64,000 bases of DNA from positions 372,001 through 436,000 of the forward strand of contig NZ_CP141184.1 of assembly GCF_035609205.1 (NCBI RefSeq). Direction: 5' to 3'. The notes below the pieces were generated by a model that was given only the letters and a program-made list of their open reading frames with translations, was not told where the DNA came from and searched no databases. The position numbers were made by a program, and so were the translations under genes. The DNA is from Hymenobacter sp. GOD-10R (lineage in GTDB: Bacteria; Bacteroidota; Bacteroidia; Cytophagales; Hymenobacteraceae). Every line of letters begins with the position of its first letter. Positions within the stretch are counted from its first letter, which is position 1. This document shows, in pieces, positions 34,465 to 43,045 of the stretch.

Positions 34465-34510
34465 GAGCAATAATACGTGAGGCAGCAAGTAGCGGTAAGT
34501 GCTAGGCCTC

Positions 34511-34518
34511 CAAATCTA
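34511..34518 (-). promoter_or_regulatory. Possible -7 element of rlmF
   Basis: On the minus strand this reads TAGATTTG, matching TAnnTTTG, 47 bases before the ATG at 34464. A -33 match is weak and at short spacing, so this is tentative. Confidence 0.4.
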
Positions 34519-34575
34519 GCTAGAGTTGCCACAACCGCTGCTTCCTGGCCTAGCACGTAGCCCGGTGAAAACACA

Positions 34576-34610
34576 AAGGCGACTGAAACGCGGAGAGTTT
34601 CAGTCGCTTT
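34576..34610 (-). terminator. Terminator of the exported beta-sandwich gene
   Basis: GCGACTGAAAC pairs with GTTTCAGTCGC, with one bulged G in the A-rich foot of the stem. It lies about 25 bases beyond the minus-strand stop at 34635. Confidence 0.75.
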
Positions 34611-34634
34611 TGGTGGTTAGCTCGTCAGAGTGCC

Positions 34635-35213
34635 TTACTCTTCAAAGCTCAAGTTCTTGGGCTCTTTGGGCTCTTCTAGCATCTTTGCCTTATCCGTGGT
34701 AGGAACCGAGGTGTCTACCACTTCAAAATTGAGATTGTCAAACCAAATCTGACCTGCATCATCGAGTAGGGCGCCGTAGGCAATGTTGGAAGCCTGCGCC
34801 GGCACGTCGAGCACGATTTCATACTTCTTCCAATCGGACGTGCCCTTCAAGGCACGACCAGACATGTTATCGAAGGACAGCGCCCTCTGAGAACCAGCTT
34901 GGTCGACGCGCAGCCAAAAGCCGGCCCACCCTTTTACCTCTTTGGCTTTCATGTAGCCGGTCATCCGAATGCGCTTACCTAGGTATTTGCCGGGGGCGCT
35001 ATTCTGCATCAAAGTGCCAAAGCCATTGGGCGCAGCATCAATAGAGCGGATTGTAGCGGCGTTCTTCCCTGCCTGCCCCGCGCCTTGGTCAACGCCCATT
35101 TCGTACTTCTTGGGCTGACTGCCGGCCACGAACCAACCCGTGGGTATATCATACGAGGATAATGCCAAGGCCACCCCAATTAGTAGGCCTCCTTTCATGA
35201 TTGCTGTTTTCAT
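34635..35213 (-). CDS. Exported beta-sandwich protein of unknown function
   Basis: The product is 192 residues with a hydrophobic N-terminus (MKTAIMKGGLLIGVALALSS) that probably acts as a signal. The body resembles small carbohydrate-binding-like jelly rolls: GWFVAGSQPKKYEMGVD, GFGTLMQNSAPGKYLGKRIR, GWAGFWLRVDQ, SDWKKYEIVLDVP, IAYGALLDDAGQIWFDNL. Similar sequences occur fused to or beside AraC regulators in other bacteria, but no such neighbour is present here. Ligand unknown; the acidic tail (EEPKEPKNLSFEE) is outside the fold. Confidence 0.7.
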   Translation of the reverse strand: MKTAIMKGGLLIGVALALSSYDIPTGWFVAGSQPKKYEMGVDQGAGQAGKNAATIRSIDAAPNGFGTLMQNSAPGKYLGKRIRMTGYMKAKEVKGWAGFWLRVDQAGSQRALSFDNMSGRALKGTSDWKKYEIVLDVPAQASNIAYGALLDDAGQIWFDNLNFEVVDTSVPTTDKAKMLEEPKEPKNLSFEE

Positions 35214-35401
35214 AAGGGCATTGATAAAGAGTGAAGGATAACGAAACTTGACTTCGCTAATCTAGCGGGAAGATGCAGCTTTATTAAGATTACCAAGTAG
35301 TTAAACGAGATATACGCTGGCGTAGTACATGCTTTCTGCCAGAATATAAAGCGGCTTATCTAGGCCGGAGGCACACACAAATGCGAAGAGCCCGAAACGA
35401 A

Positions 35402-35436
35402 AAGCGGCTGAAGCTCCCGTAGGGCTCCAGCCGCTT
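35402..35436 (-). terminator. Terminator of the PhnA-domain gene
   Basis: AAGCGGCTGAAGC pairs with GCTCCAGCCGCTT with one mismatch around a nine-base loop. It lies about 34 bases beyond the minus-strand stop at 35470. Confidence 0.75.
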
Positions 35437-35469
35437 CTAAGTAGCTATCAAATTGCTGACGGTGCCGCC

Positions 35470-35679
35470 TTAGGCTTTCTTCAAGAACTCCGCCTTGAGC
35501 ACCATCACCGAGCCACCGGCGCGTCCTTCAATTTCTGCGGAGTTGTTGGTCAGGCGGATGTTCTTGACTACGGTGCCACGCTTCAGGGTGGTAGAAGAGC
35601 CTTTTACTTTCAAGTCCTTGATCAGCGTCACGGAGTCGCCTTCATTGAGAATGTTGCCGTTGCTGTCTTTGGTTTCCAT
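35470..35679 (-). CDS. Stand-alone PhnA/YjdM C-terminal domain
   Basis: The 69-residue product matches the SH3-like C-terminal domain of PhnA (YjdM): [40 protein letters not shown] and [15 protein letters not shown]. The usual N-terminal zinc ribbon is missing. Despite its name the family has no shown role in phosphonate use. The gene is single and complete, with its own hairpin. Confidence 0.88.
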   Translation of the reverse strand: METKDSNGNILNEGDSVTLIKDLKVKGSSTTLKRGTVVKNIRLTNNSAEIEGRAGGSVMVLKAEFLKKA

Positions 35680-35762
35680 AAGCTGCTAAAGTTGAGTGGC
35701 GCGCTTGGCCTGTGTGAGCCTTTCGCCGGAAGGAGTGAAGCGCCAAAGGTACCTAGGCTCGC

Positions 35763-37091
35763 TTATTTGACAGAATCGTACAGGCGCGCCATTTCAATCA
35801 GCGGGTTATGACCTAGGTAGTCGCGGCACGGTGTGTTGTATTTGGTGTTGGGCTTGCGCTTCACATCTTCCGGCTTGCCGCCCAGCGGGTGATAGAACTC
35901 CCAGATGGTGCCCGTCCGCTTGAACTGCTTCGCCGAATCATCCAGGGCTTTTTCGAGGATAACCTTAGCGGCGTCTTTGCGGCCGTAATTCAGGCAGCCG
36001 CGGGCCGCCCAATAGGCCATGCTGTTCCAAGCCGGGCCGCGCCACATGCGCAACTCAAACTTCGGGTCGCGTCGCCCAACGGTGGCAATGGGATGGTCAG
36101 TCAGAAAGACAGACTTATTAAGTAAATAGTTGTCAATGTATCGGTTGGCTTGCTCCTGAGTGGCCGCGCCTGTTACAAGCGGCCACATGCTTTCGAAGGG
36201 TAAGTTGCGGAGCGCGGGGTCTTTCACGGCCCAGCTATCGTAGAACATGCCATCGGCGGGCACATACAAGCCCGTTTGAATAAATGTGCGCAATTCGTTG
36301 GTGCGTTTCTCATAATAGCTAGCATCCAAGCCGAGCTGCCGAGCCCACTTCGCAGCCATTTGGTAGAGTGCAAATACGTGGCTGGTGGCATCGACGCAGG
36401 CTAGGGCGCCTTTCGCCACTTCATCGAAGCGGATGCCTTCGTCGACGCCACTTTCCCATTTCTTCAGCAGAATATCATTGTAGAAAAAACCTTCTCCTTC
36501 CGCTTTCCGCGTATTCTCGAACCATGCTATTTGCCGAACCAACGGCGTGTAGAAGGTCTTGATAACGGTGCTGTCCTTGGTCAGCTTCACATAATCCTGC
36601 ACCGCCAACGGCCACAGCGGCGGGTGGCCTTGGGTGTTCTTGTTCCACGTCACCGAGTCGCGCCCCGACATGCCGCCGGGCATGTAGATGGAGCCCGGCA
36701 GCAGCCCGTTTGGCTCCTGATTTTTGATATCGTTCAGTAACTGATGCAGTGCATGCTCGGGGTAGGAGGGCAGCACGTCGAGCGTTTCGTGCACCACATC
36801 CCAGTGGCCAAACGCATTGCCGTACACGTAGCCAGGACCTAGGTCCTCCCATTCGTAGTCGAAGGGCCAAGCAGCGGGGTGCGTGCCTTTTTGGTGCAAG
36901 CCTGCCACGTACGTTAGCATAGGGCGCCACGCAGGTTTGCCAGCTCGGGAGGCGTCGGTAGCTAGCTGTTGCCAGCTGCCCTGCGCGGGTACGTTGCCGG
37001 TGGCAGAGCGCGAAGTTTGCGCGCTCAGTTCGGCGCCCGCTCCGATGAGCAACATGAGGGCTAGGTAGGCTGTGCGAGTATACTGTTTCAC
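35763..37091 (-). CDS. Exported GH63/GH37-like alpha-glycosidase
   Basis: The product is 442 residues with a signal peptide (YLALMLLIGAGAELSAQ). The (alpha/alpha)6-barrel pattern of trehalase/mannosylglycerate-hydrolase-like enzymes is clear. WPFDYEWEDLGPGYVYGNAF and FGHWDVVHE come early, then NGLLPGSIYMP, ESGVDEGIRFDE, MFYDSW and FELRMWRGPAWNSMAYWAA. The final catalytic region is TIWEFYHPLGG. Acidic residues in WESGVDEG and WEFYHP are at the expected catalytic places. A periplasmic role in small alpha-glucoside or mannosylglycerate-like sugar breakdown is inferred. It diverges from the DAC-like gene at 37267. Confidence 0.82.
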   Translation of the reverse strand: MKQYTRTAYLALMLLIGAGAELSAQTSRSATGNVPAQGSWQQLATDASRAGKPAWRPMLTYVAGLHQKGTHPAAWPFDYEWEDLGPGYVYGNAFGHWDVVHETLDVLPSYPEHALHQLLNDIKNQEPNGLLPGSIYMPGGMSGRDSVTWNKNTQGHPPLWPLAVQDYVKLTKDSTVIKTFYTPLVRQIAWFENTRKAEGEGFFYNDILLKKWESGVDEGIRFDEVAKGALACVDATSHVFALYQMAAKWARQLGLDASYYEKRTNELRTFIQTGLYVPADGMFYDSWAVKDPALRNLPFESMWPLVTGAATQEQANRYIDNYLLNKSVFLTDHPIATVGRRDPKFELRMWRGPAWNSMAYWAARGCLNYGRKDAAKVILEKALDDSAKQFKRTGTIWEFYHPLGGKPEDVKRKPNTKYNTPCRDYLGHNPLIEMARLYDSVK

Positions 37092-37266
37092 GAAGTGATG
37101 GGTGGTTTGGTTGGCAGTGCGGAATGGCTAACAAGCCCGCTGAGGCAGTGAAAATAAGCGCTTGATTGGAGGATGCTTACTAGTCGTGCGTGTTTTTAAA
37201 AGCCAAACGCCACAGTCGACTTCGCGTAAAGTAGGTTCGCAACCAAAAAGCCTTGTTATTGCCCTT

Positions 37267-38400
37267 ATGTTGTCCGAACCCTCGTATTTAGCGGCCCGCA
37301 TGGTCGCTCCTATGGTTGAAGCGCATTTTGCGCGGCATCGGGCCGCGGCTACGCCGGAAGAGGAACCCTTTTTGGCCTTAAAGCCGGAGTCTTACCTGGT
37401 AGAAGCCGTTATTGACGCCGCCTTCTGGGCTAGCTTGCGCCGCGAAGAAGGACATCCACCCAAGATTTCGCTGGCGCTGCTGCCGCCCGATGGGGCGAAG
37501 TACCCGCTGTTGTTTGGCCAGCGCCGCCGGCTAACCCCCTATAATTTGCTGAAGCTAGCCCCAGCCGTCGAGCAGCCCGGCATTCACCTGGGCGTGTGGC
37601 ACGACGAAGAAGGCCTGTATGTGTGGGGCACTGCCATCAATATTCCGCCGCTGTGCTTTGTGCTAGAAGTGGTGGAACCTGGCCTGCTGGTTATCAAGCA
37701 CCGCCGCGCCGATGGATTTGGTAAATTTGTCAACGTGGCCATCCTCCGCGGAGATCAGCTGCAAGTAGTCGACGCCGACAACGCCGCCGTGAACGACTGC
37801 CCCGCCTTGCAAGCCTTTCTGCCCGACCACGGCCTTCTCACGACCTCCGGCGAAACCAATACGGTGCTGGTGGAGCTGGCTACGGCCATGCGCGCTCACG
37901 GTCGGGGTGGCCTGGTACTAGTCGTGCCACCCAGTAACAACCAGTGGAAAGAGTCCATTGTGCAGCCCATGGTGTATCCCGTGGTACCTGCTTACACCGG
38001 CATTGCCGACGTGCAGCAGCAAGACCAAACCCGGCGCAAGTGGCAGGATAAGCTCCTGCACACCATCAAAATTGTGGGGGGCTTCACGGCCGTCGATGGC
38101 GCCACCGTCATCACGCAGGACTATGATTTGCTGGCCTTTGGGGTGAAAGTGGCGCGCGCTGAATCCAGCACCCCAGTCGACAAGATGGTATTATCAGAGC
38201 CGGTGGTGGGCAGCATTGCCAAGCGGATGCACCCGGCCCAAAACGGCGGTACGCGCCACCTCGCCGCTGCCCAGTTTGTGCACGACCAGCGCGATTCGAT
38301 AGCGCTAGTGGCGTCGCAGGATGGCTACTTCACCGTCTTTGCGTGGTCGGAGAAGCTCGACCTGGTGCACGCCCACCGCATCGACGTGCTACTACTCTAG
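37267..38400 (+). CDS. Diadenylate-cyclase-like (DACNV-type) protein
   Basis: The product is 377 residues from ATG 37267; an earlier in-frame Met would add 35 unlike residues. The C-terminal ~110 residues match the order of the DisA/CdaA nucleotide-cyclase core: FTAVDGATVITQDYDLLAFG with DGA at 277-279, and NGGTRHLAAAQFVHDQRDSI with GTRH at 328-331, then ALVASQDGYFTVFAW. In active enzymes the second motif is RHR; here it is RHL. The N-terminal 260 residues (KISLALLPPD, YVWGTAINIPPLCFVLEVVE) form a beta-rich domain I link to DACNV-type sensors. It may bind rather than make a nucleotide. No c-di-AMP receptor or effector is adjacent. Confidence 0.7.
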   Translation: MLSEPSYLAARMVAPMVEAHFARHRAAATPEEEPFLALKPESYLVEAVIDAAFWASLRREEGHPPKISLALLPPDGAKYPLLFGQRRRLTPYNLLKLAPAVEQPGIHLGVWHDEEGLYVWGTAINIPPLCFVLEVVEPGLLVIKHRRADGFGKFVNVAILRGDQLQVVDADNAAVNDCPALQAFLPDHGLLTTSGETNTVLVELATAMRAHGRGGLVLVVPPSNNQWKESIVQPMVYPVVPAYTGIADVQQQDQTRRKWQDKLLHTIKIVGGFTAVDGATVITQDYDLLAFGVKVARAESSTPVDKMVLSEPVVGSIAKRMHPAQNGGTRHLAAAQFVHDQRDSIALVASQDGYFTVFAWSEKLDLVHAHRIDVLLL

Positions 38401-38444
38401 AAGAAACGCGTTGCAAAAGCTAGGTAGCCGTAGCACCCAAATGC

Positions 38445-38480
38445 AAAGAGGCCGCAACACGAACGTGTTGCGGCCTCTTT
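38445..38480 (+). terminator. Perfect 16-bp hairpin between convergent genes
   Basis: AAAGAGGCCGCAACAC and GTGTTGCGGCCTCTTT are exact complements with loop GAAC. It sits between the DAC-like stop at 38400 and the cold-shock gene stop at 38502, so it serves both. Confidence 0.9.
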
Positions 38481-38501
38481 AGGTTAGCAGAGCGTAAGGG
38501 T

Positions 38502-38957
38502 TTAAGCCTCTAGTTTCACGTTGAAAGCACTGGGACCTTTCGGACCCATTTCAATTTCAAAGTTTACTTTGTCGTTCTCCTTGATTGGGTTTACCAACTT
38601 GTTGACGTGCACGAAAACGCTTTCCTGCGTCTGCAAGTCTTTGATAAAACCATAGCCTTTCGACTCATTGAAGAACGTTACCGTACCCTTATGGATAGGG
38701 TCTTCCTGCTCCATATCTTCCTGCTTGAGGGTTACGATACGGATGGTCTCGGGGTCAATTTCTTTTTTCTTCTTCGGGTCCGGAGGCGTCGCGGAAATGT
38801 TACCGTTCTCGTCAACGTAGGCTAGCATATCGTCTAGGCTCTGGCCTTTCTTCGCGTTTGCCTGCCGCTCTTCTTTCTTCTCGGCTTTCTCGTTGCGCTT
38901 CTGTAACCGTTTCTTTTCGTTTTCCTTCTTGCCGAAGGTGGCTTGTGATCTGCCCAT
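38502..38957 (-). CDS. Cold-shock-domain protein with charged N-terminal extension
   Basis: The product is 151 residues. The last ~65 form a cold-shock domain: KGTVTFFNESKGYGFIKD (RNP1), SVFVHVNKL (RNP2), NDKVNFEIEMGPKGPSAFNV. The first ~85 residues are almost all Lys/Glu/Arg (GKKENEKKRLQKRNEKAEKK), likely disordered or helical and RNA-binding. This two-part form is common in Bacteroidota and contrasts with the ~67-residue CspA. It probably binds single-stranded RNA in the cytoplasm, as an RNA chaperone. Confidence 0.9.
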   Translation of the reverse strand: MGRSQATFGKKENEKKRLQKRNEKAEKKEERQANAKKGQSLDDMLAYVDENGNISATPPDPKKKKEIDPETIRIVTLKQEDMEQEDPIHKGTVTFFNESKGYGFIKDLQTQESVFVHVNKLVNPIKENDKVNFEIEMGPKGPSAFNVKLEA

Positions 38958-39092
38958 GCGTGTCTTTATAGATGTAGGCGCCCGATGGCGCCCGATGTGA
39001 AACGGTTGTATAGTTGAAAACAGATGCTACAGCACTATAGTTCATGCAGCAAACAGAAGCGTAGCAGGGCCGGGTTTTGGCGGGCGCCGCAC

Positions 39093-39698
39093 CTAGGAAG
39101 AGCAGTGTAAACTACCTACTTCTTCGCGCTCAGGAAGCGCAAAGTTAACAACTTCCTGCACGCCACCCGGTGGTAGATTATGCAGATGAATGTTGCCGAC
39201 CCGCACGCGCACCAGTCGGAGGGTTGGAAAACCTACGGCGGCCGTCATTTTGCGGATCTGCCGAAACTTTCCTTCTGTTAGCGTTATCGACACCCAGCTG
39301 GTAGGACCGTGGCGGTCGTCGCGAATTTTTTTGGTGCGGGGCGGAAAGCTAGGTGGCGTCTCTAGGCGGAAGGCGGTGCAGGGGCTGGTCTGGTACTTCA
39401 CATCGCGGAGGCCAATTTCTACCCCTTGCTGCAGTTGTGCCACGGCCTCGTCGGTTATCAGGCCGTCGACTTGCGCATAGTACTCCTTCTCAACGCCTTT
39501 GCTCCGCACCATTTCGCTCACGCGGCCGTCAGTAGTCAGCAGCAACAGGCCTTCGCTGTGCTCGTCGAGACGGCCAATGGCCATGGTGCCCTCCGGGAAA
39601 TCGTACAACTCGCCCAGGAGCTTTTTCTTCTTTAGCTCGCACACAAACTGGCTGAGGTAGCCAAACGGCTTATGAATGAGGAAATGACGGTGCGTCAT
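39093..39698 (-). CDS. RluE/RsuA-family rRNA pseudouridine synthase
   Basis: The product is 201 residues. The catalytic Asp is in AIGRLDEHSEGLLLLTTDG. Other marks are FLIHKPFGYLSQF, KEYYAQVDGLI, TSWVSITLTEGKFRQIRKM and RLVRVRVGNIHL. It lacks the S4 domain of RsuA/RluB, which fits RluE-like enzymes that modify 23S rRNA near position 2457. The precise target is inferred from size and family only. Confidence 0.88.
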   Translation of the reverse strand: MTHRHFLIHKPFGYLSQFVCELKKKKLLGELYDFPEGTMAIGRLDEHSEGLLLLTTDGRVSEMVRSKGVEKEYYAQVDGLITDEAVAQLQQGVEIGLRDVKYQTSPCTAFRLETPPSFPPRTKKIRDDRHGPTSWVSITLTEGKFRQIRKMTAAVGFPTLRLVRVRVGNIHLHNLPPGGVQEVVNFALPEREEVGSLHCSS

Positions 39699-39852
39699 GC
39701 GCGGAGAAGAATAAAAGCAACTAAAAGGAAAACGGTTGTGCTACGAGCCTTGCACGACTCGCGGCGAGCAGCTTAGGCTGGTAAGGATGTTGCAAAATTA
39801 CAAAAGCTAGCGCCTGTTTTGCGAAGCTAACTTTCTGTCGCCTTCTTCGGGC

Positions 39853-41103
39853 ATGAAAATATTGCTACTGGCTATTAGCCTGCTGGTGTGCGTTGGAGTA
39901 CCAGAAGTATCGGGACAAACAAAGCTGACCCCGCAGCAGTACCGCCAAGACTTTGACTTTTTCTGGGAGACGATACATGACAACTACGCGTACTTCGATA
40001 AAAAGCAAACCGACTGGTACAAGGTGCGCCAGCTCTACCAGCCCCAGGCCGACACCATTCGCTCGCGGCGGGCCTTTGTGCGGTTGCTGGAAAACGCGTT
40101 CATGGAGCTCTACGACAATCACGCTTCCTTGGCAACTAACCGGTTCGACTCACAGCGCCTGGTGCCCTCCGGCAGCGACCTGCATGCGGAGTTTGTGGCG
40201 GGCAAAGCCATCGTGCTCGACGTGCGCCAGCACCTAGGTGCCGAGAAAGTTGGGATTCGGCCGGGGATGGAGGTCGTGGCTATTGGCGGCGTGCCCATCG
40301 AGCAAGCCATTCAACCCTTCGTAGGCAAAGCCCTGCACACCGTGGACGCGGAGGCACGCAACTACGCTCTGGACCTAGCCTTGGCTGGCGCCCACCACCT
40401 GCCGCGCAAATTATCGGTGCGCACGGCGGGCGGCGTGGTAGAGTACCAGCCCGATCAGCCTGTCATGCTCCAAGAAAACGTGAACTACCCGCGCAAGGTC
40501 GAAACCCGAGTGCTGGGCAAAGTAGGCTACATCCGCATCAATAACTGCTTGTTCGATAATGGCTTGATGCAAGCCTTCGATAGTGCGCTCACAACGATGC
40601 TGCCCACCAGCGCGCTGATCCTGGACCTGCGCGATACGCCCAGCGGCGGAAATACCACCGTAGCTAGAGCCATTCTGGGGCGCTTCATCACGACGGAGCA
40701 GGCCTACCAAGAACATGAGCTGGTGAGCGAGGAAAGAGTGTACGGGGTAAAACGGAAGTGGCGTGAGTTGGTGTCGCCGCGGCCAGCGCCATACACCCGG
40801 CCCGTAGCGGTGCTCGCCAACCACTGGACGGCGAGCATGGGCGAGGGCATCACCATTGCCTTCGATGCTTTGAAGCGTGCTACAGTCGTAGGCACCGAGC
40901 TAGCCCGACTCAACGGCGCTATTTACTCGTATAAGATGCCCAACTCTGGTATCGGGTTCAACTTTCCCGCCGAAAAGCTCTACCATCTCAAGGGCACTCC
41001 ACGCGAAAAATACCGTCCCAACATCTTGGTCGATTTACGCAAAGCTAACCCTGCTTCTAACCAGGATTTGATTTTAGAAACAGCATTAAAGCTGCTCAAC
41101 TAA
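39853..41103 (+). CDS. Exported S41-family (C-terminal-processing-like) peptidase
   Basis: The product is 416 residues with a signal peptide (LLLAISLLVCVGVPEVSG). It has the S41 layout: an N-terminal helical region (QDFDFFWETIHDNYAYF), a PDZ-like part (GIRPGMEVVAIGGVPIEQAI), then the core (KVGYIRINNCLF, ALILDLRDTPSGGNTTVA). The catalytic Ser is in NHWTASMGEGITIAFDAL, with strand VVGTELARLNGAIYSYKMPN after it. It resembles the tricorn/IRBP-like secreted branch. It is a single gene ended by a remarkable palindrome at 41121. Confidence 0.88.
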   Translation: MKILLLAISLLVCVGVPEVSGQTKLTPQQYRQDFDFFWETIHDNYAYFDKKQTDWYKVRQLYQPQADTIRSRRAFVRLLENAFMELYDNHASLATNRFDSQRLVPSGSDLHAEFVAGKAIVLDVRQHLGAEKVGIRPGMEVVAIGGVPIEQAIQPFVGKALHTVDAEARNYALDLALAGAHHLPRKLSVRTAGGVVEYQPDQPVMLQENVNYPRKVETRVLGKVGYIRINNCLFDNGLMQAFDSALTTMLPTSALILDLRDTPSGGNTTVARAILGRFITTEQAYQEHELVSEERVYGVKRKWRELVSPRPAPYTRPVAVLANHWTASMGEGITIAFDALKRATVVGTELARLNGAIYSYKMPNSGIGFNFPAEKLYHLKGTPREKYRPNILVDLRKANPASNQDLILETALKLLN

Positions 41104-41120
41104 GCCAGGATAGCTACTAT

Positions 41121-41170
41121 ACAAGCGCAGCAAGCGCCTAACCCTAGGGTTAGGCGCTTGCTGCGCTTGT
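41121..41170 (+). terminator. Perfect 50-bp palindrome after the S41 gene
   Basis: The 25-base arms (ending CCTAACCCTAG in the centre) are exact complements with no unpaired bases between them. It begins 17 bases after the stop at 41103 and precedes the minus-strand stop at 41216, so it could end both genes. There is no flanking T-run of note, which is unusual for an intrinsic terminator. Confidence 0.7.
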
Positions 41171-41215
41171 TTGTCGCGGAGCTATGCCGCTGAGCAAAGC
41201 AGGGTCTTCGTTGTA

Positions 41216-41518
41216 CTAAGAAGCCGGTGTAGTCTGCGCGTTTTTGATACTTACCGCGTACGCCATAGCCAGCGTATCTACCTCGTAGCGGATGCTCTGC
41301 ATTTCCGTGTCCTTGGGGGCCGTAAAATCAACGTAGTACCGCTCGCCCGTGAGCCTGCCACACGCCCGAATACGGAAGCTAGGCATGTGCATTTTGAACC
41401 GTTTGCGAATCACGTTTTGCAAGCCTTTGTTGTCGGGCGGAACAGTTGAGAATACCACACGAACGACGGTGCCGGCAGTCAATAAGTTAGTGGATGATGA
41501 GTCGATTAGTGTAAGCAT
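41216..41518 (-). CDS. Hypothetical protein, 100 aa
   Basis: A small product with balanced protein-like composition (TNLLTAGTVVRVVFSTVPPD, MHMPSFRIRACGRLTGERYY, VDFTAPKDTEMQSIRYEVDT). It has no signal peptide, membrane segment or metal site. Position between two convergent hairpin/spacer regions supports a separate gene. The opposite strand is also open over part of this region but reads as low-quality protein. I do not recognise the family. Confidence 0.6.
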   Translation of the reverse strand: MLTLIDSSSTNLLTAGTVVRVVFSTVPPDNKGLQNVIRKRFKMHMPSFRIRACGRLTGERYYVDFTAPKDTEMQSIRYEVDTLAMAYAVSIKNAQTTPAS

Positions 41519-41754
41519 ACAACCAAAAGCAAGCTGCCCAACAGGTGTAAGTACACCTAGCTTGCGCAGTGAGAAAACAGATGCTGATTCTTCTTTCTAT
41601 CAGTTAGTAGCGCAATAGCAAAAAGCAGGCACAACTTATGGCGGAGCAGCAGGGCCCGCGCAAAAAGTCTGTTTTTCGGCAGTATGTACTGGCCGTGCAA
41701 GCCTAGCCTGCCTGTATGAGGCACGCCAGCTCAAGGAGCAAAGGCAACGTGAAG

Positions 41755-42255
41755 CTAGGAGCTAGCTTCTTGGGTGCTAGGTACGGCGTGGAGCGCGGCA
41801 GCATCTGCCGAAGCATTCTCGGCGGGTAGCTTGGGGCGACAGTTGTTGTAAATACGCTCTAAGCTCTGCCGCAGCTGTAGCAATTCATCTTCGCCGAGGC
41901 CTTTTAAGGCAACAGCGCGGTTGCTGAGTACGACCGGTTGCACCGCGACCAGCACATCGTGCCCAAGCGGCGACACGCGCAGTTGGCTCCGCCGCCCATC
42001 TTGCGGTAGCCGCTCTGCTTTTAGGAGGCCGCGTTTAAGCAACAGCGCAATAATGCGGGCTACGGAAGCCTGATCTTTGAACACACGCTCGGCCATGTCC
42101 GCTTGGGTGAGGTCGTCGTGCTCCTCTATCACGCGCAGCACCAGCCACTGGTCGACGGTGATGTCAATGCCGGCGCGGTCAATATTGGCTTGCGCAAACT
42201 TGCGGTATTGTCGAATAGCTTTATCGAGGGAGTAGAATAATATTTCTGAAAGCAT
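41755..42255 (-). CDS. MarR-family transcriptional regulator
   Basis: The product is 166 residues. The winged helix is clear: DQWLVLRVIEEHDDLTQADM, KDQASVARIIALLLKRGLLK, AERLPQDGRRSQLRVSPLG with the D-x-R-x-x wing motif. Dimerisation helices flank it. The C-terminal ~25 residues are an Ala/Glu/Ser-rich tail outside the fold. It lies 82 bases downstream of the HD gene on the same strand and may be co-transcribed. The inducer is unknown. Confidence 0.9.
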   Translation of the reverse strand: MLSEILFYSLDKAIRQYRKFAQANIDRAGIDITVDQWLVLRVIEEHDDLTQADMAERVFKDQASVARIIALLLKRGLLKAERLPQDGRRSQLRVSPLGHDVLVAVQPVVLSNRAVALKGLGEDELLQLRQSLERIYNNCRPKLPAENASADAAALHAVPSTQEASS

Positions 42256-42337
42256 GAAGGCTGGAGCAAGGGGTGAGAAACAACAGTGGGCGAAAGGTAT
42301 AAAGAAGTAGATGCCTCGCTGTTGCCAGCCAGACCAA

Positions 42338-42925
42338 TTAGGCTAATAAGGCTCGGACTTCGGCTAAGCGCGCTTGCTTAGCCGATTCGCGACGGACGTT
42401 GGCCGTGACAGTCCAGTAGTGGTGTGCGCTCAGAAATTTCACCTGGCCTTGGTTCCAGGTATGATCGTCGACTGCGGAGCCGTGCGCTTCCAGCTCTTTG
42501 CGCAGCGTCTGACTGACCGGCCAGAAGTCGGCGGGGCGACCTAGGTAATCGAGGTCGGCATCGCAAAGAATCTTGGCCAGCAAGGAGTCGCCGGGGCATT
42601 GCGGCAGGCGCGTAGCCATGATGAGGCTGCAAATCAGCTCGATCTGGTCGGGTGAGTAGTCCATATCGGGCAGCACTTGGCGCGCTAATTTGCAGCCCGC
42701 CGCCTCGTGCCCCTGGTAGGTCGTCATGAACCCCGAATCGTGGTAGTGAGCGGCCGTGCGCAACAGGGCGAGCATAGTGGGGTCGGTGATGCCCTCGCCT
42801 GCCGCCAATGCTTGCGCCTGTTGCACCACATCCAAGGTGTGGTGCAAGCCGTGGTAATAGAGAGTTGGCGAGAGGTGCGCGCGCAACTCCCGCAGCACGT
42901 ACGTTTCGGCGCGGTGGCAGTCCAT
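42338..42925 (-). CDS. HD-domain phosphohydrolase
   Basis: The product is 195 residues. HD-fold metal ligands can be placed in YHGLHHTLDVVQQA, AAHYHDSGF (the H-D pair) and CDADLDYLG (distal Asp). A further conserved element is QIELICSLIMATRLPQCPGD. Such proteins hydrolyse nucleotides or cyclic nucleotides; the substrate here is not visible. It is divergently arranged with the transporter-HEAT-cNMP gene (121 bases apart) and upstream of the MarR gene. A link to nucleotide signalling is inference from gene order. Confidence 0.88.
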   Translation of the reverse strand: MDCHRAETYVLRELRAHLSPTLYYHGLHHTLDVVQQAQALAAGEGITDPTMLALLRTAAHYHDSGFMTTYQGHEAAGCKLARQVLPDMDYSPDQIELICSLIMATRLPQCPGDSLLAKILCDADLDYLGRPADFWPVSQTLRKELEAHGSAVDDHTWNQGQVKFLSAHHYWTVTANVRRESAKQARLAEVRALLA

Positions 42926-43045
42926 AACAGGCAGCGGGAAAGGATAGGTGCTCTAACTTAAAAGGAAAATTCGGATACTGTGCGCGGCCGGGCACCTATC
43001 TTGCACTTTCGATTAAGATGGCTAGGCATTCTTCTTCTCTCTGGC

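Noticed and set aside
36475..37134. 219-codon frame overlapping the GH63/GH37-like gene
   Set aside because: Shadow frame on the same strand as a well-supported gene with signal peptide and catalytic motifs.
42378..42995. 205-codon frame overlapping the HD-domain gene
   Set aside because: Shadow frame; the alternative contains the complete HD metal-ligand set and this one has none.
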